NCBI RefSeq assembly: GCF_000369505.1
Contig: NZ_KB850053.1
Coordinates: forward strand, 152,943 to 216,942
Reading direction: 5' to 3'
Origin: Acinetobacter sp. NIPH 298
Lineage (GTDB): Bacteria > Pseudomonadota > Gammaproteobacteria > Pseudomonadales > Moraxellaceae
DNA: 64,000 nucleotides
Made by a program: the position numbers and the translations under genes. Below are positions 46,404 through 54,311 of this stretch, one piece after another (the first letter of the stretch is position 1; every line of letters begins with the position of its first letter). The notes under the pieces were generated by a model that was not told the DNA's origin, made no database searches, and saw only the letters and a program-made list of their open reading frames with translations.

Positions 46404-46994
46404 ATGAGCAATATTTTAATTATTAATGGTGCCAAGCAATTCGCCCATTCCAATGGTGAGTTGAATGACACCTTAACTGACTTTTCTGAAGGGCATTTAA
46501 AAAACTTAGGTCATCGTGTACAAGTCACTCGCACTGACAGTGACTATGACATCCAAGCCGAAATTGAAAAATACTTATGGGCAGATGTGGTGATTTATCA
46601 AATGCCGGGCTGGTGGATGGGTGCACCGTGGACGATGAAGAAATACATTGATGATGTATTTACTATTGGTCATGGTTCACTGTATGCCAGCGATGGGCGT
46701 AGTCGTTCAGACGCATCTAAAAAATATGGTTCAGGTGGTTTGATTCAAGGCAAGAAATACATGTTGTCATTAACATGGAATGCACCGATGGAAGCCTTTA
46801 CCGATCCTGATCAATTCTTTCACGGCGTTGGGGTTGATGGAGTTTATCTACCCTTTCACAAAGCCAATCAATTCTTGGGTATGGAATCACTCCCAACTTT
46901 TATCGTAAATGATGTGATCAAAATGCCAAAGGTTCCAAGCTATATAGAAGCGTACAAAGTTCATTTAGATCAGCTTTTTGCAACTGCTAACTAA
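46404..46994 (+). CDS. mdaB: MdaB-type NAD(P)H quinone oxidoreductase
   Basis: 196 residues from MSNILIINGAKQF, the MdaB length; the open frame extends 32 codons upstream without support. Flavodoxin-fold motifs are NGAKQFAHSNGELN, IYQMPGWWMGAPWTMKKYID and LSLTWNAP. MdaB is an FAD flavoprotein that reduces quinones with two electrons. YgiN-type monooxygenase follows 12 bp downstream; in E. coli the mdaB-ygiN pair is known and proposed to form a quinone redox cycle. The start has only a weak GAG site. Confidence 0.92.
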   Translation: MSNILIINGAKQFAHSNGELNDTLTDFSEGHLKNLGHRVQVTRTDSDYDIQAEIEKYLWADVVIYQMPGWWMGAPWTMKKYIDDVFTIGHGSLYASDGRSRSDASKKYGSGGLIQGKKYMLSLTWNAPMEAFTDPDQFFHGVGVDGVYLPFHKANQFLGMESLPTFIVNDVIKMPKVPSYIEAYKVHLDQLFATAN

Positions 46995-47006
46995 GAGGGA
47001 AATAAT

Positions 47007-47321
47007 ATGTTGACGATTATCGCTGAAATCCGTACTCATCAAGGTACTGAACATCGCCAAGCAGTTTTAGCTGCTTTTGAAAAAATTATTCCAACTGTAC
47101 TGGCTGAAGATGGTTGTCATGGTTATGCGCCATTGATTGATCATCTACCAGCAATTGGAATGCAGACACAGGATGAAAATAGCATTGTGATGTTGGAGCA
47201 ATGGGAAAGCACAGCTCATCTTGAAGCGCATATGCAAACGGCACATATGCTGAAGCATTTTGAGGCGACCAAAGATCATGTAGCTGATGTAAAAGTGCGT
47301 ATTTTAGAAGCTAGTTTTTAA
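47007..47321 (+). CDS. ygiN: YgiN-type quinol monooxygenase (ABM domain)
   Basis: 104 residues. The antibiotic-biosynthesis-monooxygenase fold is seen as TIIAEIRTHQGTEHRQAVLAAFEKII at the start and MLEQWESTAHLEAHMQTAHM in the second half. E. coli YgiN oxidises menadiol to menadione. AAGAGGGAA gives a good ribosome binding site, and mdaB ends 12 bp upstream, so the two form an operon. Function by analogy with E. coli. Confidence 0.9.
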   Translation: MLTIIAEIRTHQGTEHRQAVLAAFEKIIPTVLAEDGCHGYAPLIDHLPAIGMQTQDENSIVMLEQWESTAHLEAHMQTAHMLKHFEATKDHVADVKVRILEASF

Positions 47322-47625
47322 AAAACCTCTAATCACTTGATGGCCTTAGAGGAAAAAGGAAAGAATAGTTTTCTTTTCAGTGTCTTACCGTGATGCATCC
47401 TATATAACCTATAGGCTTACGTTACTTTTTTAAAAAAGTAACCAAAAACCTAGTCACCCACAAAACCTGTTCACTACTGGGATATATTTACTTATTTTGC
47501 AAAAACAATATATTACCAATAGCACGCAGGTTGTGGATGACATTTAGCACAAGCAGATTGATGTATAAATTCAGAGAAAATGCCTTTTATCTCTCCCCCT
47601 ATTAAATAGCAAAAGACATTTTTTA
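47322..47625. other. intergenic region with inverted repeats between ygiN and the accessory pair
   Basis: CCTCTAA/TTAGAGG at about 47325-47352 can form a hairpin after ygiN. A perfect palindrome GTTACTTTTTTAAAAAAGTAAC lies at about 47421-47442, followed by AACCAAAAACCT. The stretch has no gene and may be a boundary of the AT-rich accessory pair. Confidence 0.5.
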
Positions 47626-48387
47626 CTAATAATAATACTGCTTCAAATGTCGGCTATATTCCGTTAAATAACACTCTAAGCCCTCTCGACGATCAGCTTT
47701 TTGCATTTCTTTAGCGGCTAATTTCTCAATCTTGGTTTCCAATAAATGAAGAATCGCTGCTTGTTCCACTTCAGGGAGTTGGGCTTTTTCTTTCTGCTGC
47801 TTTTTAATTTCTAAATAATCTTCCGCCCAGTGACGCAATGGATCATTTGAATCAACTTGTGCAAATAAATCAGTGATCAATAATTCGGGCATCACTTCTT
47901 GGGTTGCCAACTCTGCCGACATCAAACCGCGGATCGAATAAAATACTTTCTTGTAGGTGAAATTATCTGCGGTTTGCATCACTTTCATCCCACCTTTTGC
48001 CAGTGATAAGTAGTGGTGATACAACGCGCTATAATCGATTCGCTCTAGCAATCCATCTCGAAACGTTTGCCATTCTGGAAAGGCATTAAAATACACAATA
48101 TGTGCTCTTACCCACTCCAAAACGGTTGGGTTACTTTTAGCCAATAGCCCAAACATTTTGTCTAGGTCATAAGAGACAAAGTCAAAATCCCCATCCATGA
48201 TTTCAATCAGATCACGGTACTTTTTATAATCAAAATATTGGTCTTTACTGGGTAAATGAAAACCGCGCACATCATAGTCACTGTCAGGGCTAGCCATCCC
48301 CCATAAACGGCTACCACTTTCAATATAAAATAATGGGATATCTTGGCGTTGTTGAAACAGTTTTTCGATTTCGTGATGGATGTTCAT
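47626..48387 (-). CDS. RlaP-type nucleotidyltransferase (PF10127)
   Basis: 253 residues. The nucleotidyltransferase motif is YIESGSRLWGMASPDSDYDVRG (~21-42), with the GS and D-x-D metal ligands intact, and further FDFVSYDLDKMF and NPTVLEW. It could transfer a nucleotide to RNA, a protein or a small molecule; members are poorly studied. The ATG lies 5 bp after the abiH stop, so both are cotranscribed. GAG sits about 11 bases upstream inside the end of abiH. A toxin or defence role is inferred from its partner. Confidence 0.85.
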   Translation of the reverse strand: MNIHHEIEKLFQQRQDIPLFYIESGSRLWGMASPDSDYDVRGFHLPSKDQYFDYKKYRDLIEIMDGDFDFVSYDLDKMFGLLAKSNPTVLEWVRAHIVYFNAFPEWQTFRDGLLERIDYSALYHHYLSLAKGGMKVMQTADNFTYKKVFYSIRGLMSAELATQEVMPELLITDLFAQVDSNDPLRHWAEDYLEIKKQQKEKAQLPEVEQAAILHLLETKIEKLAAKEMQKADRREGLECYLTEYSRHLKQYYY

Positions 48388-48392
48388 TTGTA

Positions 48393-49799
48393 TTACTTCT
48401 CAAACGTAGGTAAATCAACTGGTTGAATATTATTAATTTCTACAATATTAGGGTTAAGCTCGAACTTCAGCCACCCTTTTTTCATCCATCTTTCTACTTT
48501 TTCTTTACCTAAAATATGTAACAGATTTGTTAGCAAATCAAACTTAGCTTGGTTTGAATAATGAAATATTACAATATTAAAATTATGCTTAGGACTATCA
48601 TTAAATGAAAAAATTTCCTTTATATAATTATCATCAGAAATATCCAATGAATGTCCCCAAATATAAATATTTCCATTAATTTTTTCTAACTCCCCCCTAA
48701 GATAAGCCAAAAACTTTTCATCTGATGCCTTTTGGGTTTCATTCTTAAAGCTATCCAACAGATGTTCTTCATTAAACTCTATAGACTTTATAAGTTTTTC
48801 CACTTTTTCTTTAATATCAGTTAGAAATAGATAGTCTGTATTTTTCAATAATTTCTGATGATATTTTGTAAAACCGTACGCTTTAATTTTTTTTAATGAC
48901 TCATCTTTTAAATCAGATATACCTAATACGATATTTTGCTGATTACCTGAAACCCCATGTAAGAAGTTAACTTTTTTCTCATCGGAATAAAACCTTCTAA
49001 ATGTATTTGTATAGTTAAAAGAATAGACTCTATCAATATCAAAAGGTAGAAAAACAAAATTATTTATAGGATTAATCACATCAACAAGTGTTAAATAAAA
49101 GTTAAATATACAAATAAATTCATCTAACTTATAATTCAAAAAATCCACACAATCTTTATTATTATAAATATCATAATTTTGAAATTTTTTTATATTTTTA
49201 GGGTTAATAAAATACTTATATTTATCACTATTAGATTCAACATATTTAACTACAATTTCACCACTATCATAAACAACTTCATAAAATTTTTTATCCAACA
49301 AATCTATATTAAATAAAGCATTACAACTTTTTTCACTTAAATATAAAAACTTATTATCGTAATCACTTTTTTTATACCCTGAAGTCCTAACCTCTAGTTC
49401 AAGAGTATTTTCTTTAGTGTAGACATCATTTATTTTATAAATAAAATCAGTAGTATAATTCAAAGCCTCTTCAATTTTCTGTTCAAAATCAATCCATGTC
49501 TTTACCTCTCTGACATGATCCGAAAAGTATTGATACCAAACGTTTTCTTTTAACTGTTTTTTTAAGTCTGTAACTTGATTAATTGAAACTTTGATCTTAT
49601 CTGTTTGATACATTGCTTTTGTATACTTAAAGAAGTAATTTTCTTTTTCATACAAAGAACCAAATAGATCATCAAAGCTCATTTCTCCTTTCTGTTCATC
49701 CCAATTTTCTATAGCTCCCATAGCAACCATAAAATGATCATATTTAGTTGGTAAGTAATGAGATAAATCGAAACCATTGCCGACAATTAGAATATTCAC
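48393..49799 (-). CDS. abiH: AbiH-family phage abortive-infection protein (GTG start)
   Basis: 468 residues. The AbiH N-terminus ILIVGNGFDLSHYLPTKYDHF is clear, as are FLPFDIDRVYSFNYTNTF, NFLHGVSG and the C-terminal IYIWGHSLDISDDNYI. AbiH stops phage infection in Lactococcus by an unknown mechanism. The gene is strikingly AT-rich compared with the flanking genes, a sign of transfer. It starts with GTG at 49799 behind the terminator of the upstream gene, leaving only about 20 bp, so its promoter is unclear. It is followed 5 bp later by a nucleotidyltransferase. The symbol names the family. Confidence 0.87.
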   Translation of the reverse strand: MNILIVGNGFDLSHYLPTKYDHFMVAMGAIENWDEQKGEMSFDDLFGSLYEKENYFFKYTKAMYQTDKIKVSINQVTDLKKQLKENVWYQYFSDHVREVKTWIDFEQKIEEALNYTTDFIYKINDVYTKENTLELEVRTSGYKKSDYDNKFLYLSEKSCNALFNIDLLDKKFYEVVYDSGEIVVKYVESNSDKYKYFINPKNIKKFQNYDIYNNKDCVDFLNYKLDEFICIFNFYLTLVDVINPINNFVFLPFDIDRVYSFNYTNTFRRFYSDEKKVNFLHGVSGNQQNIVLGISDLKDESLKKIKAYGFTKYHQKLLKNTDYLFLTDIKEKVEKLIKSIEFNEEHLLDSFKNETQKASDEKFLAYLRGELEKINGNIYIWGHSLDISDDNYIKEIFSFNDSPKHNFNIVIFHYSNQAKFDLLTNLLHILGKEKVERWMKKGWLKFELNPNIVEINNIQPVDLPTFEK

Positions 49800-49820
49800 T
49801 GTTATAAATTCTCAAAATAA

Positions 49821-49847
49821 AAAAAGCGCATCTTTAGATACGCTTTT
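49821..49847 (-). terminator. terminator of the D-2-hydroxyglutarate dehydrogenase gene
   Basis: On the minus strand AAAAGCG-ATCT and AGAT-CGCTTTT pair with one mismatch and are followed by TTTATTTT. It ends about 20 bp before the abiH start. Confidence 0.8.
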
Positions 49848-49875
49848 AACAGAACTTCTTTTATCTAATCAAGTA

Positions 49876-51285
49876 TTAAAGATCAAATAACTTCCCTGGG
49901 TTCATGATTCCCTTAGGATCAAATGCCAACTTTAATGCTTTCATATATTCAATTTCCTCAGGCGAACGAGAATATTCCAAATATGGCTTCTTGGTCATCC
50001 CCACGCCATGCTCGGCAGAAATCGAACCATCATATTTTTTCACAGTCTCAAACACGTATTTATTCACCACCTGACACTTCGCAAAGAACTCATCTTTAGT
50101 TAAGTTTTCAGGTTTTAAAATATTTAAGTGTAAGTTACCATCACCAATATGACCGAACCAACAAATCTCAAAGTCTGGATAATTGTCCGCAACAATTGCA
50201 TCAATCTCTTTGATAAATGCAGGTACATGCGTAATCAGTACCGAAATATCATTTTTATAAGGAATAAACGGCGCGATTGACTCTGAAATATCTTCACGTA
50301 AACGCCATAAGCTTTGCGCTTGCTCTAAGCTTTGACTCATCACCCCATCAATGACCCAACCTTGTTCCATGCAATGCTCAAAAATCTGCATGGCTTTGTC
50401 CATGATCGGCTCATACGGCGCTTCAAATTCGAGTAATACATAGAATGGGCATTGCGTTTCAAATGGACGCTGTACATGACCGCGATCCAAAACTTTTTGC
50501 ATTGCGACTTCACCAAAGAACTCAAACGCGGTTAAGTCGATTTCTTTTTGGAAAGCATGCAATACAGGCATCACCGCTTCAAAGTCAGGCGTACCCAACA
50601 CCATCACTTGCAGGTTTTGTGGTTGACGTTCCAACTTAATCTCAGCTTCAGTGACTAAACCAAGCGTACCCTCACCTCCGATGAATAAATGCTGCAAGGC
50701 GTAACCCGTGGCATTTTTAATCATGCCTTTATTGATACGAAGAATATCGCCCTTACCTGTCACCACAGTCAGACCAAGCACCCAGTTTCGGGTCATACCG
50801 TATTTGATGACTTTAATGCCGCCTGCATTGGTTCCGATATTTCCGCCGATTTGGCTTGAGCCAGTTGAGGCAAAATCAACTGGATAATACATCCCTTGTT
50901 GTTCTGCATAGTTCTGCAACTGTTCAGTGACCACACCAGCTTGAACTCGCACCATACGATCGGCTGGGAAGAACTCCAAGATTTGGTTCATCTTGTCAAA
51001 GCTAATCACGATCTCACCGTTGGCTGCCACCGCACCTGCTGAAAGTCCAGTACGCCCACCTGACGGCGTAATCGCAACATTAAACTGATTGGCAAGTTTA
51101 ACGATGGCTTGAACCTGTTCCGTGCTTGATGGAAAAACGATGACTGATGGGTTCGGATCAAAATGTTTAGTATGATCTCGTCCCCAATTTTCCAAACTAT
51201 CCGCATCGGTTTTAATACGGTTTTCACCCACAATTGCTGTTAATTGGGTTAATAACTCAGGGGTTAAAGCGACTGAAGCATTCAT
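49876..51285 (-). CDS. FAD-linked D-2-hydroxyglutarate dehydrogenase
   Basis: 469 residues, the usual length. The FAD-binding part has PSVIVFPSSTEQVQAIV, ITPSGGRTGLSAGAV and GTNAGGIKVIKYGMTRNWVLGL. The C-terminal oxidase domain has CWFGHIGDGNLHLNIL and SAEHGVGMTKKPYL. GlcD-like glycolate oxidase and D-lactate dehydrogenase are related options. The divergent serA next door favours D-2-hydroxyglutarate: SerA makes this compound as a side product, and coupling of the two enzymes is reported in Pseudomonas stutzeri. Electrons would go to an electron-transfer flavoprotein. Starts at ATG 51285. Confidence 0.87.
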   Translation of the reverse strand: MNASVALTPELLTQLTAIVGENRIKTDADSLENWGRDHTKHFDPNPSVIVFPSSTEQVQAIVKLANQFNVAITPSGGRTGLSAGAVAANGEIVISFDKMNQILEFFPADRMVRVQAGVVTEQLQNYAEQQGMYYPVDFASTGSSQIGGNIGTNAGGIKVIKYGMTRNWVLGLTVVTGKGDILRINKGMIKNATGYALQHLFIGGEGTLGLVTEAEIKLERQPQNLQVMVLGTPDFEAVMPVLHAFQKEIDLTAFEFFGEVAMQKVLDRGHVQRPFETQCPFYVLLEFEAPYEPIMDKAMQIFEHCMEQGWVIDGVMSQSLEQAQSLWRLREDISESIAPFIPYKNDISVLITHVPAFIKEIDAIVADNYPDFEICWFGHIGDGNLHLNILKPENLTKDEFFAKCQVVNKYVFETVKKYDGSISAEHGVGMTKKPYLEYSRSPEEIEYMKALKLAFDPKGIMNPGKLFDL

Positions 51286-51648
51286 CGTTTACAGACCTAG
51301 CAAGAAGTAAATATAGGGCTTTTGGATGACAACATAATATTTTTCAATATCTTAAAAAGAAGATATTTGAATTATCCAAAAATATAGAAACTTTACAGAA
51401 CAGCGCAAACCCATTGATGATTAGGTTTGTCCATCAGATAGATACATTTTACATAGAAGCAAGCAAGGGATAAAGCTTTGCATCAAGATAGTGTCATCAC
51501 AACCGCTATCTCCTGAAAATCAGTCAACATTTCCATGGAAAATGATCAGTATTTCCACGCTGGAATTTGCAATGAAATCGCCCTCATTTTGATCAAACAT
51601 GGTATGATACGGCGATTTAAATTCGACCTGATATAGCGTAGAGCCGTT
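51286..51648. promoter_or_regulatory. divergent regulatory region between D-2-hydroxyglutarate dehydrogenase and serA
   Basis: About 360 bp. TATGAT at about 51602-51607 is a possible -10 for serA without a good -35. Inverted repeats TTTCCATGGAAA (51531-51542) and TTCCACGCTGGAA (51553-51565) lie 10 bp apart within a loose direct repeat and may be regulator sites. Confidence 0.45.
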
Positions 51649-52881
51649 ATGAGCCAACATCTATCACTCCCTAAAGATAAAATCCGTTTTCTATTGTTAG
51701 AGGGCGTTCATCAAAATGCCATCGATACTTTAAACGCTGCGGGTTATACCAATATCGATTACCACAAAACTGCACTTGAAGGCGATGCTTTAAAAGAAGC
51801 AGTCAAAGATGCTCATTTTATTGGTATTCGTTCGCGCACTCAATTGACTGAAGAAATCTTTGAAGCAGCGAATAAATTGATTGCGGTAGGTTGTTTCTGT
51901 ATCGGTACCAACCAAGTCGATTTAAAAGCTGCGATGTCGCGCGGTATCCCTGTTTTCAACGCACCGTATTCAAATACTCGTTCAGTGGCTGAATTGGTTC
52001 TAGCAGAAGCAATTTTATTACTTCGTCGCGTTCCTGAAAAATCAAAAGATACCCATGCAGGCGGCTGGAACAAAGCAGCAGTTGGTTCTTTTGAAACACG
52101 TGGCAAGACTTTAGGTATCGTCGGTTACGGTTCAATCGGTTCACAACTTTCTGTTTTAGCTGAAAGCTTGGGTATGAAAGTGATCTACTTTGATGCTGTG
52201 ACTAAATTACCTTTAGGTAATGCACGTCAAGTGGGTTCTATGGATGAGTTGTTAGCGACTGCTGATGTGGTTTCTTTACACGTTCCAGATGTTCCATCAA
52301 CGCGTAATTTCTTCAAGAAAGAACAATTTGCGAAAATGAAACAAGGTTCGATCTTCATTAATGCTGCACGTGGAACATGTGTGATTATCGAAGATTTAGC
52401 TGATGCGATTAAATCGGGTCACATTGCTGGTGCCGCGGTTGACGTCTTCCCGAAAGAGCCAAAAGCCAATGGCGAAGAGTTTATTTCACCGCTTCGTGGT
52501 TTAGACAATGTTATTTTAACCCCACACGTGGGTGGTTCTACCATGGAAGCGCAAGCCAACATTGGTTTAGAAGTTGCTGAAAAATTCGTTTCTTATTCAG
52601 ATAAAGGTATGACACTTTCTGCGGTGAACTTCCCAGAAATCGCATTACCACTTTCTGATGGTCAACATCGTTTGCTTCACATCCATAAAAACGTTCCGGG
52701 TGTGTTATCTAAGATCAACACCTTATTTGCAGAACAAGGCATCAACATTTCGGGTCAGTCTTTAATGACCAAAGGTGATATCGGCTACCTCGTTATGGAT
52801 GTCGATGCATCTGCTTCTCAAGAAGCACTTGATACCTTAAGTCATGTTGAAGGTACGATTCGCGTTCGCGTATTGTTCTAA
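51649..52881 (+). CDS. serA: SerA, D-3-phosphoglycerate dehydrogenase with ACT domain
   Basis: 410 residues, the E. coli-type length. The NAD-binding fold has VGYGSIGSQLSVLAESLGMKV, and the active-site stretches are NAARGTCVIIEDLA and ILTPHVGGSTMEAQ (catalytic His). A C-terminal ACT domain (~340-410), ending in HVEGTIRVRVLF, should bind serine and give feedback inhibition. It makes 3-phosphohydroxypyruvate, the first step of serine synthesis. It is divergent from the D-2-hydroxyglutarate dehydrogenase gene. A strong terminator follows. Confidence 0.96.
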   Translation: MSQHLSLPKDKIRFLLLEGVHQNAIDTLNAAGYTNIDYHKTALEGDALKEAVKDAHFIGIRSRTQLTEEIFEAANKLIAVGCFCIGTNQVDLKAAMSRGIPVFNAPYSNTRSVAELVLAEAILLLRRVPEKSKDTHAGGWNKAAVGSFETRGKTLGIVGYGSIGSQLSVLAESLGMKVIYFDAVTKLPLGNARQVGSMDELLATADVVSLHVPDVPSTRNFFKKEQFAKMKQGSIFINAARGTCVIIEDLADAIKSGHIAGAAVDVFPKEPKANGEEFISPLRGLDNVILTPHVGGSTMEAQANIGLEVAEKFVSYSDKGMTLSAVNFPEIALPLSDGQHRLLHIHKNVPGVLSKINTLFAEQGINISGQSLMTKGDIGYLVMDVDASASQEALDTLSHVEGTIRVRVLF

Positions 52882-52891
52882 AAAACACTGA

Positions 52892-52928
52892 ATAAAAAAA
52901 ATCACAGCCAAGGCTGTGATTTTTTTTG
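52892..52928. terminator. bidirectional terminator after serA
   Basis: AAATCACAGCC and GGCTGTGATTT pair around AA, with A- and T-runs outside. It lies between convergent genes. Confidence 0.93.
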
Positions 52929-52958
52929 CTGCGCATTAATAGCGGTTGATACTCAATC

Positions 52959-53810
52959 TTAAGGACAGTTTGGAATAACCACGCCATTATTATCTTTGGC
53001 TTGATCATTGCCCCAACGTGACAGCATAAACGCAGACACCCATTGATTGGTTGGTCCAACATCTAAATCAGTCTTTAACCACCAATGATTCCATTGTGCG
53101 CCTGTCGCATTCTGAACTTTTGGTCCCCACACCTTACAGTAAACATAACTCGTGCCTTTATACAGCGTTCCAGTAACCGTGCCTCCGGGGCTAGAACGAC
53201 CATTGGCATCGCCCCACGTATCTACCCAATATTTATTTCCAGTCGGTGGAGGTGGCGGTGTTGTATTCGGACAGTTTGCACTGGTTCTGACTAAAGGTGA
53301 GTTTGGTACCATATATAACCATTCACCTTGGAGTATCGGGTTCACAATATGCTGATTGCCTGCATCATTCAGACCCGGTGCATATAACTGTTCATAATGT
53401 AAATGAGGAATACCGGGTGATCCGATATCTCCCATATAGCCCACCACATCACCTTGTTTAACAGTTGTACCAACAGGCACATGGCTACTCATATGCATAT
53501 AGGTGCTAAACCAACCATTGCCATGTCGAATTTCGACCCCACCAGGATAGAACGTCTGATGGACCAAACCATCGGCAGATGCAGTAATTGGACTGCCTGT
53601 AAACATGCCCATACGATACATATCAATTTTTTTATCGTCAGGATTATGCCCTTGATAGGTTTTTAATTCGATTTGCGCACCGCAAGGAAAAGGAAGTTTA
53701 AAAGCAGGACGATTCGGTAATGGATCAGCAGAAAAAGAATGCGTTGAAACCATTGCAAGCACTGCACAGGCGATGGTTTTATATCTATTTTTTAGAATAA
53801 AGCTGGTCAT
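52959..53810 (-). CDS. secreted M23-family metallopeptidase with C-terminal module (twin A)
   Basis: 283 residues from MTSFILKNRYK. A signal peptide (~1-28, ending SFSA) is followed by an M23 domain with zinc ligands H55 (QGHNPDDKKID, with D63) and H138 and catalytic H106/H136 (TYMHMSS and PHLHYEQ). A Pro-rich linker TTPPPPPTG (~183-191) joins a C-terminal module of ~93 residues with KYWVDTWGDANGRSSPGGT and a Cys pair. The enzyme should cut peptidoglycan cross-bridges or stems, in the periplasm or outside. The C-terminal module is nearly identical to that of twin B; the catalytic domains differ. It converges with serA. Confidence 0.85.
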   Translation of the reverse strand: MTSFILKNRYKTIACAVLAMVSTHSFSADPLPNRPAFKLPFPCGAQIELKTYQGHNPDDKKIDMYRMGMFTGSPITASADGLVHQTFYPGGVEIRHGNGWFSTYMHMSSHVPVGTTVKQGDVVGYMGDIGSPGIPHLHYEQLYAPGLNDAGNQHIVNPILQGEWLYMVPNSPLVRTSANCPNTTPPPPPTGNKYWVDTWGDANGRSSPGGTVTGTLYKGTSYVYCKVWGPKVQNATGAQWNHWWLKTDLDVGPTNQWVSAFMLSRWGNDQAKDNNGVVIPNCP

Positions 53811-54311
53811 TAATGGCGGGATTTGTATTTCAAACATCGTTTATTATCCTTATTATTGGACTGCTTCCATAAAGCCTTTGTATTTCTCCCGATGAGAAAA
53901 ATATAAAAGACTAAATATTCATGAAAGAGATTTATTGATCAGTTTTTTTATTTTTTAGATATGCTGTTCCATTGAACAGCATATTGTCATTAGATCGCTT
54001 AAATATTAAGGACAGTTTGGAACCACAGTACCATTATTATCTTTGGCTTCATCATTACCCCAACGTGACAGCATGAAAGCTGAAACCCACTGATTGGCTG
54101 GACCTACATCTAAATCGGTTTTTAACCACCAATGATTCCATTGTGTTCCTGTCGCGTTTTGGATTTTTGGTCCCCAAACCTTACAGTAGGTATAATGTGT
54201 GCCCTTGTATAAAGTGCCCGTAACCGTACCGCCCGGACTAGAGCGACCATTGGCATCGCCCCATGTATCCACCCAGTATTTATTTCCAGTTGGTGGAGGC
54301 GGCGGTGTTGT
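52962..54311. repeat. direct DNA repeat of the C-terminal module in the M23 twins
   Basis: About 52962-53264 and about 54009-54311 (each ~300 bp, same orientation) are near-identical and encode the Pro-rich linker plus C-terminal module of the two M23 peptidases. The sequences outside these blocks are much less alike. Confidence 0.88.
53811..54005. other. gap between the M23 twins with an inverted repeat
   Basis: ATGCTGTTC and GAACAGCAT pair around CATT at 53961-53982, shortly after the twin B stop. On the minus strand it is followed by A-rich sequence, so it is not a standard terminator. Confidence 0.4.

Noticed and set aside
47322..49875. insertion sequence carrying the AbiH pair
   Set aside because: No transposase and no target-site duplication could be seen at the edges.
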